Positions 44,282 through 56,241 of a stretch of 64,000 bases of DNA are shown one piece after another. Both the position numbers and the translations under genes were made by a program. The stretch is from Brachionus manjavacas (Eukaryota > Rotifera > Eurotatoria > Ploima > Brachionidae). The notes under the pieces are model-generated. The model searched no databases, was not told the origin of the DNA, and saw only the letters and a program-made list of their open reading frames with translations. The stretch covers positions 6,679,501-6,743,500 of the forward strand of contig JAHQIY010000005.1 in assembly GCA_019054805.1 (NCBI GenBank), given 5' to 3'. The stretch's first letter is position 1. The number at the start of each line of letters is the position of its first letter.

Positions 44282-44530
44282 ATGTCATCCAGTAATGGAT
44301 CATTTTCATCATTACCAGCATTCTCATCCATTAATGGAGGAGGTAGGTCCATCCAATGTGAAAGTTCGATTTCAATTTTCAGCCAGAATGTTCCATCAAC
44401 TTTTCAGGATGTAGGTCAAATTGCAGTGATGAAACAAATAACAATTCCGGCTATGCCAGTTTCAGAAGAACAAGAAACTGCCGCAGTTCGAAGAAGTGGT
44501 CGACCAAAAGGTTCAAAAAAAAAAACTTAA
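44282..44530 (+). pseudogene. Open frame ending in an AT-hook
   Basis: 82 codons from ATG 44282 to TAA 44528-44530, ending RRSGRPKGSKKKT, an AT-hook-like DNA-binding tail. The rest is Ser/Ile-rich without motifs. It lies 120 bp left of the deleted DNA transposon at 44650. It may be a transposon gene scrap; expression is unsupported. Confidence 0.3.
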
Positions 44531-44649
44531 CAGGATCGATTTATTTATCTTTTTAATTAATCTTTAATTATTGCATAAGACTTGAAAAAAATTCCTAATG
44601 TTGTTTTTTAGACTTGAAAAAATGTTGACCATTATCAATTTTACGCAAC

Positions 44650-44979
44650 ATCTTGAGTGAATTCAATGTAAATCGACCGGATTTTTATTTTCTTTTTACT
44701 ATTTTTTTATTGGATATAAATAAAATTATAATAATTTATTCAAAATTAAAATAGATAAATGCAATTTTGGATAAATTTTATTATAAGAAAAATGAAAAAC
44801 ATTTTATTTGAAAGAAAATTTATTAATAATATAAAGACAATTTAACTTATTTTACATTTTTTATACTTTCCTCTTTTTGAATGAAAAAATTTGATTTTTT
44901 AACAAAAATCTTTCATTCCAAATTTCAACCAATCAAAATATATGTAATTTTTAAAAATTCGGACGATTCACTCACTATG
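44650..44979 (-). mobile_element. 330-bp internally deleted derivative of the 10716-13643 transposon
   Basis: Read in reverse it starts CATAGTGAGTGAATCGTCCG, follows the big element's left end for about 150 bp (GATTTTTGTTAAAAAATCAA), then jumps to its right end (TTAAATTGTCTTTATATTAT) and finishes TTGAATTCACTCAAGATGTT. Both ends are shared, the transposase is gone: a MITE-type derivative of that family. Confidence 0.85.
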
Positions 44980-45059
44980 AAAATTATTAATTTTATGTAA
45001 ATTTAGCAAAATTCCACTTATTGTAACAGTACTGTAGATCAAAAAAATCTTTCAAAAAT

Positions 45060-47215
45060 ACCTATTTTACTATAGGGTTCATATTTGAACTTGATCTTGC
45101 TTCGAAGAGCAGCTAGACTCTCTTTTTTGGACACATCACTAAGACTGGGCTCAATCTTGGCGCCAAATTCAAGTCAAACTTGGACTCAAAGCTCATTCAG
45201 TAGTGATTCAACACACCATTGTCCCAAATGACCTCGACTCATCCATTCGCGTCAAGTTCACTGATGACAGTGGCTTTGGCCAAGCGCGTCTCCTCACCAA
45301 CCATGTCCTGATTGGCCCATTTCCAGTCCACGCCACGCAGAACCCTGGCGCTGAGCACCATCTGCTTTTGCAGCGAACTCCTCGCCAGCAAGCGCTTCTG
45401 TAGACGCCTCTCAGAATCGGACAACCGCGTACTACTAGAGCTCAAGTTGACGGACATCAACTTGTATCTAACCAGAGCAGTAACCGTGCCGTACAGCTCA
45501 AAACCGCACACGGACAAAATGTAATTGGAGCCGCTCTGATTCTGGCCGGTTTGTTGCACGCGAAAAAACCGCAATTCCTCGCTCTCCTGCTTCGCCTTGG
45601 CCGTCTCTGCCACAGACCATGTGCACGACTGACCAAAGTCGCGCAGGCTATCGTCGTTCGAGTGCGTGTGGGCCCAGTTTCAAGGCGCCGTCTTCTGAAA
45701 GCCGTTCGAGTATCTGAGTGTGTAGTGAGTGTGCACAATGAACATGCTAAAATCGACTACGAACCAAAGACGCTTTTCGGAGCCGGTCGTGTGACAACTA
45801 GTCCCCACTCAGCCCAGAAAATCCTCTGCTTTTCCCGACGCCATCTGCTTCATCGACTCGCTGTACGACAACCGCACCAGCTCGTAGTGACTGCACGGAT
45901 TTATCCAGTCTTGAGTGCGTCCATTCTAGCCGATCCAGTACAAAAGTCCGTTCTGGTCAAAGTCGCTCTCATACTCAAATCGAATGGGAAGCTGGTTCGA
46001 CAAACTCAACAAAAACGTGAGGCCATCTCGCTCATAATCGTACCATTGTTTGACCAACATTTTAGCAATGTACTTTTCCAAATGACTGATGTTGGCCAAT
46101 GGTTCCACTTTGTGGACTCGGCCCGTGTAGTCCAAACAATTGGCGTTGGAGGGCTGGTCTTTTTTCAGACCGAGCCGAAACCGCTAGCTGAACGAGTGCA
46201 GATTGTAGGAGCCGGGCGCCTCGTACAAATACACGGGCTGGTTATCTGACACCTCTAGGACACTGGTCAGTTTGCGGACTAGATTTAGCACTAGGCCATA
46301 GTGGTCGGTGCCGAAGACAGCGGCAAAGGTGGTCGCCCAACGCGATCAGCATCGACTGCACCAGACCACTCATGCACAGTTCGTACGACGATATGCCCTT
46401 GTCGGTTTCGCCTAGCACTTCTTTCAATTGAACGAGTGTCTACCGAAATTTTGTCTCACACAATGACATCAAGTCTCCGATATGTTCAACCAGTCGTTTC
46501 AGTGTGATGAGAAGGAGACGCGGCCGGCTTATACTGAAGATAGTCGAGTTGGAGTCGATTGGCCAACGTGACACAGTGACATTTTAATTGTCTTTGCTTG
46601 AGCTTGGTTGCGTTTTGGTTTGCAGCGGACAGGTATTGCTGGAGAGCGTTCAATTTTGACAAGTCGGTAGACAGGAGGTGTTTGGGCACGGCGATTGAGT
46701 CGCCGAATATGTTCTTGCCGCAATCCAGGCTGAGCTTATGGCCGAGTTTGGAGTTTAAGGAGGCCTGGTTTTTGCGCAACGTCAGTTTGTGAGAGTCGTA
46801 GTGGTTGGCGATTAGAATTTGGGTATCGGCAAGCGCTTTGAATGTCCAGTTTTCGATGTACAGTTGCTTGTCGGCGCTCAGGATGACGATCTTGGGCGGC
46901 ACGGCTTGCAGAGCGGTGCGCACTTGCACAAACTCGGCCAGCCACGCTTCGGTCTGCGCCTGGCTCATTTGGCTGCAAGCGCCGTAGCCAAAGCACACAC
47001 TGACCGTGTGCTCGGCTCGTCGTTCAACGCTTTGAACCAGCCATTGGGCTGGTTTGGCAGCTCGATTGAACACTGTTCGTTCCAGACAAAAATGGCCGTG
47101 TGAGTGTACGTGAAGCACCAGTCGGCGTTCCACACGTGCAACTTGTTTTTTTTGAACATGCTACTCTGTTCTGGCTGATCATCCGATTCGGTATTTACTT
47201 GGGCGCCAATCGAGC
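45060..47215 (-). pseudogene. HECTD1: HECTD1-like E3 ligase fragment, decayed
   Basis: The parent is a HECT-type ubiquitin ligase. Reading leftwards: VWNADWCFTYTHTAIFVWNE and IENWTFKALADTQILIANH (N-terminal part), SSYELCMSGLVQSML, ISHLEKYIAKMLVKQWYDYE, then the SUN-like domain (FEYESDFDQNGLLYWIG, WFVVDF, SNYILSVCGFELYGTVTAL) and the MIB/HERC2 domain (ARVLRGVDWKWANQDM, ESKFDL). This order matches HECTD1 from before the SUN-like to the MIB domain. Ankyrin and HECT domains are absent. Frameshifts (near 46990, 46490, 46400, 46310, 45190) and in-frame stops (after WIG, after FLG, at a conserved Trp in NHY-stop-MS) show decay. No intron is visible over 2.1 kb. Confidence 0.85.
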
Positions 47216-49053
47216 CTATGAGTGTGGAGACTCCGTTATTAAATTTTTAACAATATTTCAATTAAATTTTGTTTATAAAATTTTCAAAAAAAAATGCATT
47301 CCTAATTTCTTGATTCATTTAGCCGAAAAGACAAAATAAAAAGCATCAAAAGAATTGAATTTGATTTCTGATATTTTGATCGATAAAAAAAAATATTTAA
47401 AATTTTTTTTTAGGGAATTTTATTTAATTTTTGTTCAAATTGTTCAAATTGTTCTGAATTTCACAAAACCTAACAATTAAGAAAAATTTTTGAATATTTA
47501 TCTTGTTTAGTCAAAAAATTTTTTTTTGATTTTACTTTTACTTTTGAAAATTCGGGCTTAAGAAAATTTTATTCAGTATTTGCATTGGAGTTTTATTTTG
47601 AGTTTAGTTTAGGGACTAATGCCAATCCAAATGTTGAATACATTTCTAATTCTACTTCTCAATTGAATAATATAATTTATTTTATGTCTGTGAATAATTA
47701 ATTTTGACAAGTAAATTTCCCTGGATGAAAGAGAAAAGCGCGAATTTTAAAGATAACCTAGGATCAAACAATTTAAAGAGATATTAATCGAACTGGTTTT
47801 GTATATCAATTTTAAAATTAAATCAGATTTGGTTTTAGCATTTGAAACGAAATATAAGTTTCAATGTAAAAACTTTCTGAATTTAGTACCATTGTTTTGC
47901 GAGATCTTGCATAGGATATCTTTTGATTCTTAGGTTTAAGTGCACACATAAGCAACCATCAAACTCATGTAAAAATGGGCCCTTTTGAGATTATTTCATA
48001 GTTTGAAGCGGCGTTTGAATTCATAAACATGCAATAAAGCTTGGTAAAAAAAACCAAAATGATTCCGGGTTAAAAATTAGGATAAAGAAAAATTCTGACA
48101 AAAAACTAAATTAAGCTTTTAAATATTATTAAAAGAGAATTTAAAACTTTCTAATTAAAAAATATACTTCATTATTAATTTTTAATTCTCTTTTAATCAT
48201 ATTTGAAAATTTAATTTAGTTTTTTGTCAGAATTTTTCTTTTTTTTACCAAACCATTAAAATTTATCTTTTTAAGTAAAAGAAGATTAAAATTATTCTCG
48301 AGCTTTTTTAATGAACATAATGTACTTCTAACTGCTATTTATACTTAAACCATTTATCAGCATAGCATCCTTAGGTTTACTTAATCTTATATTTTTGGAT
48401 GATAGTTCGATTAACCCAGTTTCTTTTTGCACAGTACTGGGCGATTTTTTTAGAAAATTTTAAAAAATGAAAGCAGAAACTTCAAAAATTATGCAATATT
48501 GAATTTTTAATCTATTTTTAATGTAATTACATTACTGATTTGACACGTTAATTAAAAAAATGGCAAAAAAATTGACTGAATTTTTGTAAATTTTGGTAAA
48601 TTTTCACTCAAAAAAAATACGAAAATTCGGCCATTTTTTTGCAAGTTAAATTTCGTAAATTTACGTAATTTAAAAAAAATAAACTATACTCTTATTTTTT
48701 AAAGGATCTTACCTCGTCAAATTTGTCAAAAATTTGAATATCATATATTCTAAAAGCTTTAATGATAAATTAATTTTAAGAAAATATTAATGACACGATA
48801 ATATTATCGATATTGACGAATATTGTGGTGGTTATATTATCGAATGACACGATAATAGGCGAGCACTAAAGACTTTTCTTATTGTTTATAACAAAAGGTC
48901 AAACATGATTTAAAACTCAAACACTACAAAAGAAGCTAAGTACATAAGTTATATGGGCCAAACTACTCAAAAAGACTAGATTTTTCTAAATTATTCCTTT
49001 GGCTTGGACTTGGTTGCAGGAACTTTTGTAAAAATAAATTTAATAAAAAGCAA
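47216..49053. other. AT-rich spacer with an inverted repeat
   Basis: No gene recognised. Contains the foldback at 48084-48243 and a local word repeat, TGACACGATAATA, at about 48791 and 48844, with CGATAATATTATCG between. Confidence 0.45.
48084..48243. mobile_element. 160-bp foldback (MITE-like)
   Basis: Outer arms AAAGAAAAATTCTGACAAAA (48084-48114) and its complement (48211-48243) are nearly perfect. Inner words AAAAGAGAATT/AATTCTCTTTT continue the pairing towards the centre. Non-coding; no clear target duplication. Confidence 0.6.
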
Positions 49054-49703
49054 TTAATCTTTGATAAGGTCGATTTCGTAAGTCTTTAGGATGTTCTCAT
49101 GGCCAGCGGCGACGGCGGCGGTCAGCATCAAGTTGAAGGACGCGAAAGCGGCCTTTAGCTCGCGGACGAGAGTTGTGAACAGCTGCTTGTCGGTGGGCTT
49201 GGAGCCTTCGCGCGAGCCCGGATACTCCCAGCCCAAGTCGAGGCCGTAGAAGTGGTTCTTCCTCAGAAAGTCGACGCAATGGCGCATAAAGCTGCGCCGC
49301 TTGGCTTCGTCGTGGACCACGCGGCTGAACGGCTCGGGGCCGTGGTTACAGCCGCCCACTCCGAGCAGCACCTTGAGCAGCGGGTTCTGCTCTTGAGGTC
49401 GATGACCTTGCTAAAAAGACCCTTGCTGTAGGCCGTGTCCTCGTCGTTCCACTCGTAGGCCACCAGCTTGTAGTCTACTAAATTGGCGAACGCGTAAATG
49501 ATGTGCATGCACCGGCTAGCGTAGATTTGCTCCGGCATGAACTTGCTCACCATCGGCCTGTACTGCGCCCAGTTAGTGTAGTAGCAGACGAACAGCTTTT
49601 CGTTTGGAACGCTCTCTCGATGCTTAATACGAGTCGGGTTGCTATCTAAGTCTGCTCGATTAGTATTAGCAGGCTGCTGTGCTGGATTAATAGAGTTTTG
49701 TTT
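49054..49703 (-). pseudogene. GH18 chitinase fragment, catalytic Asp lost
   Basis: An exon starting after the acceptor TTTTTTATTAG (49704-49714). FVCYYTNWAQYRP is the first barrel strand and IIYAFANLVDYKL the next. After a one-base frameshift near 49385 come VLLGVGGCNHG (usually GGW) and FYGLDLGWEYPGSREG, where the DxxDxDxE motif has Gly for the central Asp and Tyr for the first. LTAAVAAGHENI follows, then a stop at 49056-49054. The C-terminal half of the barrel is missing. Parent function: chitin hydrolysis. The segment 49591-49703 is co-amplified in the downstream array. Confidence 0.85.
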
Positions 49704-50768
49704 CTAATAAAAAAATTGAAATTTTCAAAAAATTGCAAAAATATTTTATTTTAAAATTAGCTCATAAGACAAAAATAAATACACCATAAAATATTGATTT
49801 TTGGTTTGGTAATTTAAATAGATTATTAAGGTAAACGCAAAAATTGTTTTTTGCATGCTATGTAACAAAAATTGTTAAACTTTGTTATAGATTGAATTAA
49901 TTAAAAAATTACCTTGTAACTTTTTAATATAAAAAAACTGTATTTTTTTGTAATATTTGAATAATTTGTATAAATATTCACAATGCCTGAATCAATTGCA
50001 AACATCTTGATATTTGAATTTCTAAATCAAAATGATAACACTAAAAAGTTATAAAAGTGGAAACCAAAATAGATACCTGTGGAAGACAAAATTTTATTTT
50101 TACAGGTTTAGATATTTCTTTGAACTTGATTATATTATTGATGATTATATATTCGTGAAAATTTAGTACAAATAGTAACTGATAATAGTTCAAATATGGT
50201 GAAAATGGGTAGGCTGATGAAACCTGTCGGTGAAGATGAGTTCGACATAAATGAACGATAAATGAGGGAAGCCCTACTGACACTGAGGGCGAAATTACTA
50301 GCACTGAAAACGAAGTTAATCTATCAGAGTATATTTTAGAGAGCGACATTTTTCATAATTCGGGATTCATACATTTGAGATGCTTTGTACATAGCCTACA
50401 GCTTATTGTAAATAATAGCCTTGTAAAAATTAACAACGTTAGGCGTATTATCACAAAATGTACAACAAATTCAGTAAAATATAGACTAAAACAAGTGTTT
50501 GCCACTTATTTAAACCAAAAAAATTAATTCAATTTCAATTCAATCAAAGTATGCTGGAATAGTGATGTTAATTGCTTGAGGGCTATTTGCAAGATCAAAT
50601 TAACCGATTTAAATGATGGCCTTAAAAATATCGTTAACCATGGATTAATTTTAAGTCAAAATCAACATTCAACACTGGCAGACGTCATCAATATTTTAAA
50701 ACCATTTAAAAATGTAACAAATGAAACCCAGGGAGAACAGTATTCGATTTTAAGCTTAACTAACGCGT
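49591..50768. repeat. Array segment A1 (1.18 kb)
   Basis: First copy of the extra segment, still continuous with the chitinase pseudogene on its left, so it is the likely source copy. Contents: chitinase exon start with its upstream intron (minus strand), then AT-rich sequence, then a hAT transposase fragment (plus strand). Ends at CTAACGCGT, where unit B begins (AAAGCCTTTTTTT). Near-identical copies are at 56242-57419 and 59271-60449. Confidence 0.92.
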
Positions 50769-50770
50769 AA
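50175..50770 (+). pseudogene. hAT transposase fragment (in A1)
   Basis: Broken reading VTDNSSNMVKMGRLM (the ivTDN-x-x-NM block with a catalytic Asp), RCFVHSLQLIVNNSLV (the C-x-x-H-x-L-q-L block), then CWNSDVNCLRAICKIKLTDL and VINILKPFKNVTNETQGEQY. These are consecutive blocks of the hAT RNase H-like domain. The C-terminal dimerisation region is cut off by the A/B junction at 50769. Several frameshifts. Confidence 0.75.
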
Positions 50771-51055
50771 AGCCTTTTTTTATAAAATAAATTCACACTT
50801 TAAAAATAAATCTTTTAAAATAGTAAAGGCACTAACCAAAAAATTCTTTTTTTATGTTGCATTTTATTTTATATATGTTTTTAAACAAAATCATATAAAT
50901 TAACGAATCTAAAAAAAACTATTTTTTGCTTCAATTATTTCTCATGAATATTTTAAGAATTTTAACTCTTTTAGTATTTATTTTTTTATTAACATTTTAG
51001 TGAACTAAAGTTTTAAAAGTAAATCACAGAAAAAAATATTTAAATTATAAATTTT

Positions 51056-51337
51056 TTAAAAACATTTGAAAGATGATGGCTCGAAACCAAAGTTTCTCCA
51101 GCCAGATTGATCAACTTGCAATGAATTTCCACTACAATCTGTATTAGTGTAAATATTACAAACGCTTGCGTCTCCAGTAAATCCTGAAACATAACTCCGA
51201 CTAATTCTCTCACAGGAACCATAGTTAAAAATTCGATTGCATCTATCTTTTCCAGTTAGCTCACAAAGATAAATTTGATATCCATTTGAAATTGCAAGGC
51301 AAGAGCAGAACAATAAAGCTAAAATGTAAAATTTCAT
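51056..51337 (-). CDS. 93-aa secreted Cys-rich protein, array copy 1
   Basis: Minus-strand copy in B1. Variant I36/Y63/F93, identical in protein to the plus-strand gene at 42502. The promoter site at 51382-51375 reads GATAAATA in place of TATAAATA. The nearest left neighbour is the hAT fragment, which converges with it. Confidence 0.85.
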   Translation of the reverse strand: MKFYILALLFCSCLAISNGYQIYLCELTGKDRCNRIFNYGSCERISRSYVSGFTGDASVCNIYTNTDCSGNSLQVDQSGWRNFGFEPSSFKCF

Positions 51338-52032
51338 TTTAAATGTTATTTTGAATTATTAGACAAAATTAAAGTATTTATCCTTTTTTTATTCAATTTC
51401 AAAAAATAACATAAGGTTTCTTATATTGAAAAGAATGTTATCGAATGATCCTTTTTAAATTATCATTTCGATCTTTCTAGATGAAGCATCTTTTTTATCA
51501 TTGTGAAAAAGTTGAATTTTATTAATAAAAGAGAAGTAAAAAAAAAGCTCGATATGTATTTTTGTAATGCATTATACATTTGATTACATTTAACAATTAC
51601 CATTACCAAAGTTACTGAGCCTCTTAGATAACTAATCTAAAAATTCTCTCCTTTATGTTTGATACAATTTTGAAATATTGGATTATTTATTCTATTAAAA
51701 ATAATATTACAATACTAAATTCTCTGTTCTTAAAAATGGAGAAAAAACAAGGAATATTTATCATTAAGCTATCTTTACTAAATTTAAATTTACCTTAAAA
51801 CACAACAATTTTGAGACTATAACAGTATTTGGCGATGGCAATCCGTTTCAGGTATCGGCTCCAAATTGAGTAAGTCACTAACAATAAATATGTTGCATAT
51901 CAGAAATTTAGTTTGTTTCAATTAAAAATTCAATAAGTATTCTGTTTTTTGGATACAACTTTTTCCTATTTTCAAAATCTAATAAAAGGTTTGTATATCT
52001 GTTAGTTTAGAGTTCTATCTAAAGGAACTTAC

Positions 52033-52230
52033 TTGTAAACTTTGTTTTCTTGTTCTCAAATATGCACCAAGAACGTCGCTTTTATCTTTCGCTGGTGATG
52101 CAGGTTGCCGTAAAAAAATTTTTAGAGTTCGAACCAGTTTTTCTTGCTTTTGCCGAGCGAAGAACTTTCATTTCTGTAGCTTAAGTATTCATTCTGAATT
52201 TGTTGCGTTGCGGGTTGATTTTTTACTATT
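52033..52230 (-). other. Exon-like block in unit B (gene remnant?)
   Basis: On the minus strand, IQNEYLSYRNESSSLGKSKK then NWFEL reads openly to about 52132. After an A-run that shifts frame, PASPAKDKSDVLGAYLRTRK then QSLQ leads to a good donor, CAA then GTAAGT, at 52032. Further on, after a TTTATTGTTAG acceptor-like site, NLEPIPETDCHR is open. It looks like a decayed piece of a spliced gene. The same block is in every B unit (53847, 55659, 58686, 61709, 63532 onward) but not in the plus-strand locus. Family unknown. Confidence 0.35.
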
Positions 52231-52584
52231 TATTTTGCTTAGATTTTATTAATGGACAACAAGCTTCTAGAGAATTTTTTTACGTTAAAATTTAGGAAAT
52301 TAAATCTTTTTTTTGAATTTCTTAATTTTTTAAAGAAATGTTAAATAATTGGTTAAAATCTTGTTAATTTATATTTATTTTTTAATTGAAATCTATTTTT
52401 TTGGTAATTGAAAGATCTACTAATGTTTTAATCCAAAAATTAACTAAAAATTGATGTTCCTGAATTTATTATTATAAAATATAAATTTTTTTCTAATTTA
52501 ATGTTTTTTAATAGTAAGAATCTAGTAGAATAATTATAAAAATGGAAATTTGACAGAAATAATATGTTGAAAACGATTATCTGT

Positions 52585-54395
52585 AAAGCCTTTTTTATAA
52601 AATAAATTCACACTTTAAAAATAAATCTTTTAAAATAGTAAAAGCACTAACCAAAAAATTCTTTTTTTATGTTGCATTTTATTTTATATATGTTTTTAAA
52701 CAAAATCATATAAATTAACGAATCTAAAAAAACTATTTTTTGCTTCAATTATTTCTCATGAATATTTTAAGAATTTTAACTCTTTTAGTATTTATTTTTT
52801 TATTAACATTTTAGTGAACTAAAGTTTTAAAAGTAAATCACAGAAAAAAATATTTAAATTATAAATTTTTTAATAACATTTGAAAGATGATGGCTCGAAA
52901 CCAAAGTTTCTCCAGCCAGATTGATCAACTTGCAATGAATTTCCACTACAATCTGTATTAGTGAAAATATTACAAACGCTTGCGTCTCCAGTAAATCCTG
53001 AAACATAACTCCGACTAATTCTCTCACAGGAACCATAGTTAAAAAATCGATTGCATCTATCTTTTCCAGTTAGCTCACAAAGATAAATTTGATATCCATT
53101 TGAAATTGCAAGGCAAGAGCAGAACAATAAAGCTAAAATGTAAAATTTCATTTTAAATGTTATTTTGAATTATTAGACAAAATTAAAGTATTTATCCTTT
53201 TTTTATTCAATTTCAAAAAATAACATAAGGTTTCTTATATTGAAAAGAATGTTATCGAATGATCCTTTTTAAATTATCATTTCGATCTTTCTAGATGAAG
53301 CATCTTTTTTATCATTGTGAAAAAGTTGAATTTTATTAATAAAAGAGAAGTAAAAAAAAAGCTCGATATGTATTTTTGTAATGCATTATACATTTGATTA
53401 CATTTAACAATTACCATTACCAAAGTTACTGAGCCTCTTAGATAACTAATCTAAAAATTCTCTCCTTTATGTTTGATACAATTTTGAAATATTGGATTAT
53501 TTATTCTATTAAAAATAATATTACAATACTAAATTCTCTGTTCTTAAAAATGGAGAAAAACAAGGAATATTTATCATTAAGCTATCTTTACTAAATTTAA
53601 ATTTACCTTAAAACACAACAATTTTGAGACTATAACAGTATTTGGCGATGGCAATCCGTTTCAGGTATCGGCTCCAAATTGAGTAAGTCACTAACAATAA
53701 ATATGTTGCATATCAGAAATTTAGTTTGTTTCAATTAAAAATTCAATAAGTATTCTGTTTTTTGGATACAACTTTTTCCTATTTTCAAAATCTAATAAAA
53801 GGTTTGTATATCTGTTAGTTTAGAGTTCTATCTAAAGGAACTTACTTGTAAACTTTGTTTTCTTGTTCTCAAATATGCACCAAGAACGTCGCTTTTATCT
53901 TTCGCTGGTGATGCAGGTTGCCGTAAAAAAATTTTTAGAGTTCGAACCAGTTTTTCTTGCTTTTGCCGAGCGAAGAACTTTCATTTCTGTAGCTTAAGTA
54001 TTCATTCTGAATTTGTTGCGTTGCGGGTTGATTTTTTACTATTTATTTTGCTTAGATTTTATTAATGGACAACAAGCTTCTAGAGAATTTTTTTACGTTA
54101 AAATTTAGGAAATTAAATCTTTTTTTGAATTTCTTAATTTTTTAAAGAAATGTTAAATAATTGGTTAAAATCTTGTTAATTTATATTTATTTTTTAATTG
54201 AAATCTATTTTTTGGTAATTGAAAGATCTACTAATGTTTTAATCCAAAAATTAACTAAAAATTGATGTTCCTGAATTTATTATTATAAAATATAAATTTT
54301 TTTCTAATTTAATGTTTTTTAATAGTAAGAATCTAGTAGAATAATTATAAAAATGGAAATTTGACAGAAATAATATGTTGAAAACGATTATCTGT
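52585..54395. repeat. Array unit B2 (1.81 kb)
   Basis: Directly abuts B1 head to tail, with no A segment between. Includes the gene at 52870-53151. Confidence 0.93.
52870..53151 (-). CDS. 93-aa secreted Cys-rich protein, array copy 2
   Basis: Variant F36/F63/Y93 (CNRFFN, CNIFTN, FKCY). The six mature cysteines and the signal peptide are unchanged. All three changes are conservative aromatic/hydrophobic swaps, which suggests constraint on the core. Confidence 0.85.
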   Translation of the reverse strand: MKFYILALLFCSCLAISNGYQIYLCELTGKDRCNRFFNYGSCERISRSYVSGFTGDASVCNIFTNTDCSGNSLQVDQSGWRNFGFEPSSFKCY

Positions 54396-56207
54396 AAAGC
54401 CTTTTTTATAAAATAAATTCACACTTTAAAAATAAATCTTTTAAAATAGTAAAAGCACTAACCAAAAAATTCTTTTTTTATGTTGCATTTTATTTTATAT
54501 ATGTTTTTAAACAAAATCATATAAATTAACGAATCTAAAAAAAACTATTTTTTGCTTCAATTATTTCTCATGAATATTTTAAGAATTTTAACTCTTTTAG
54601 TATTTATTTTTTTATTAACATTTTAGTGAACTAAAGTTTTAAAAGTAAATCACAGAAAAAAATATTTAAATTATAAATTTTTTAATAACATTTGAAAGAT
54701 GATGGCTCGAAACCAAAGTTTCTCCAGCCAGATTGATCAACTTGCAATGAATTTCCACTACAATCTGTATTAGTGAAAATATTACAAACGCTTGCGTCTC
54801 CAGTAAATCCTGAAACATAACTCCGACTAATTCTCTCACAGGAACCATAGTTAAAAAATCGATTGCATCTATCTTTTCCAGTTAGCTCACAAAGATAAAT
54901 TTGATATCCATTTGAAATTGCAAGGCAAGAGCAGAACAATAAAGCTAAAATGTAAAATTTCATTTTAAATGTTATTTTGAATTATTAGACAAAATTAAAG
55001 TATTTATCCTTTTTTTATTCAATTTCAAAAAATAACATAAGGTTTCTTATATTGAAAAGAATGTTATCGAATGATCCTTTTTAAATTATCATTTCGATCT
55101 TTCTAGATGAAGCATCTTTTTTATCATTGTGAAAAAGTTGAATTTTATTAATAAAAGAGAAGTAAAAAAAGCTCGATATGTATTTTTGTAATGCATTATA
55201 CATTTGATTACATTTAACAATTACCATTACCAAAGTTACTGAGCCTCTTAGATAACTAATCTAAAAATTCTCTCCTTTATGTTTGATACAATTTTGAAAT
55301 ATTGGATTATTTATTCTATTAAAAATAATATTACAATACTAAATTCTCTGTTCTTAAAAATGGAGAAAAAACAAGGAATATTTATCATTAAGCTATCTTT
55401 ACTAAATTTAAATTTACCTTAAAACACAACAATTTTGAGACTATAACAGTATTTGGCGATGGCAATCCGTTTCAGGTATCGGCTCCAAATTGAGTAAGTC
55501 ACTAACAATAAATATGTTGCATATCAGAAATTTAGTTTGTTTCAATTAAAAATTCAATAAGTATTCTGTTTTTTGGATACAACTTTTTCCTATTTTCAAA
55601 ATCTAATAAAAGGTTTGTATATCTGTTAGTTTAGAGTTCTATCTAAAGGAACTTACTTGTAAACTTTGTTTTCTTGTTCTCAAATATGCACCAAGAACGT
55701 CGCTTTTATCTTTCGCTGGTGATGCAGGTTGCCGTAAAAAAAATTTTTAGAGTTCGAACCAGTTTTTCTTGCTTTTGCCGAGCGAAGAACTTTCATTTCT
55801 GTAGCTTAAGTATTCATTCTGAATTTGTTGCGTTGCGGGTTGATTTTTTACTATTTATTTTGCTTAGATTTTATTAATGGACAACAAGCTTCTAGAGAAT
55901 TTTTTTACGTTAAAATTTAGGAAATTAAATCTTTTTTTGAATTTCTTAATTTTTTAAAGAAATGTTAAATAATTGGTTAAAATCTTGTTAATTTATATTT
56001 ATTTTTTAATTGAAATCTATTTTTTGGTAATTGAAAGATCTACTAATGTTTTAATCCAAAAATTAACTAAAAATTGATGTTCCTGAATTTATTATTATAA
56101 AATATAAATTTTTTTCTAATTTAATGTTTTTTAATAGTAAGAATCTAGTAGAATAATTATAAAAATGGAAATTTGACAGAAATAATATGTTGAAAACGAT
56201 TATCTGT
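54396..56207. repeat. Array unit B3 (1.81 kb)
   Basis: Third B unit in a row. After it comes only a 34-bp start of a further B unit (56208-56241, to CACTTTA), which is cut and joined to segment A2. Confidence 0.93.
54682..54963 (-). CDS. 93-aa secreted Cys-rich protein, array copy 3
   Basis: Protein identical to copy 2 (F36/F63/Y93), which fits B2 and B3 arising from one recent duplication. Confidence 0.85.
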   Translation of the reverse strand: MKFYILALLFCSCLAISNGYQIYLCELTGKDRCNRFFNYGSCERISRSYVSGFTGDASVCNIFTNTDCSGNSLQVDQSGWRNFGFEPSSFKCY

Positions 56208-56241
56208 AAAGCCTTTTTTTATAAAATAAATTCACACTTTA

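Larger units (their letters stand above)
50769..52584. repeat. Array unit B1 (1.82 kb)
   Basis: From AAAGCCTTTTTTTATAAAAT to CGATTATCTGT, where the next unit starts with the same AAAGCC. Contains the gene at 51056-51337, its promoter, and the exon-like block 52033-52230. Units B2 to B5 differ mainly by homopolymer length and a few substitutions. Confidence 0.93.

Noticed and set aside
45551-46249. A 232-codon plus-strand open frame
   Set aside because: It lies opposite the HECTD1-like pseudogene, has no motif of its own, and is long only because the region is G+C-richer.
50041-50349. 102-codon minus-strand frame in each A segment
   Set aside because: It overlaps the hAT VTDN block on the opposite strand and is a shadow of it.
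55674-55877. 67-codon plus-strand frame, repeated at 58701 and 63547
   Set aside because: It is open only in units with an 8-A run; in the other B units the frame shifts. No conserved features; the minus-strand exon-like block explains the composition.
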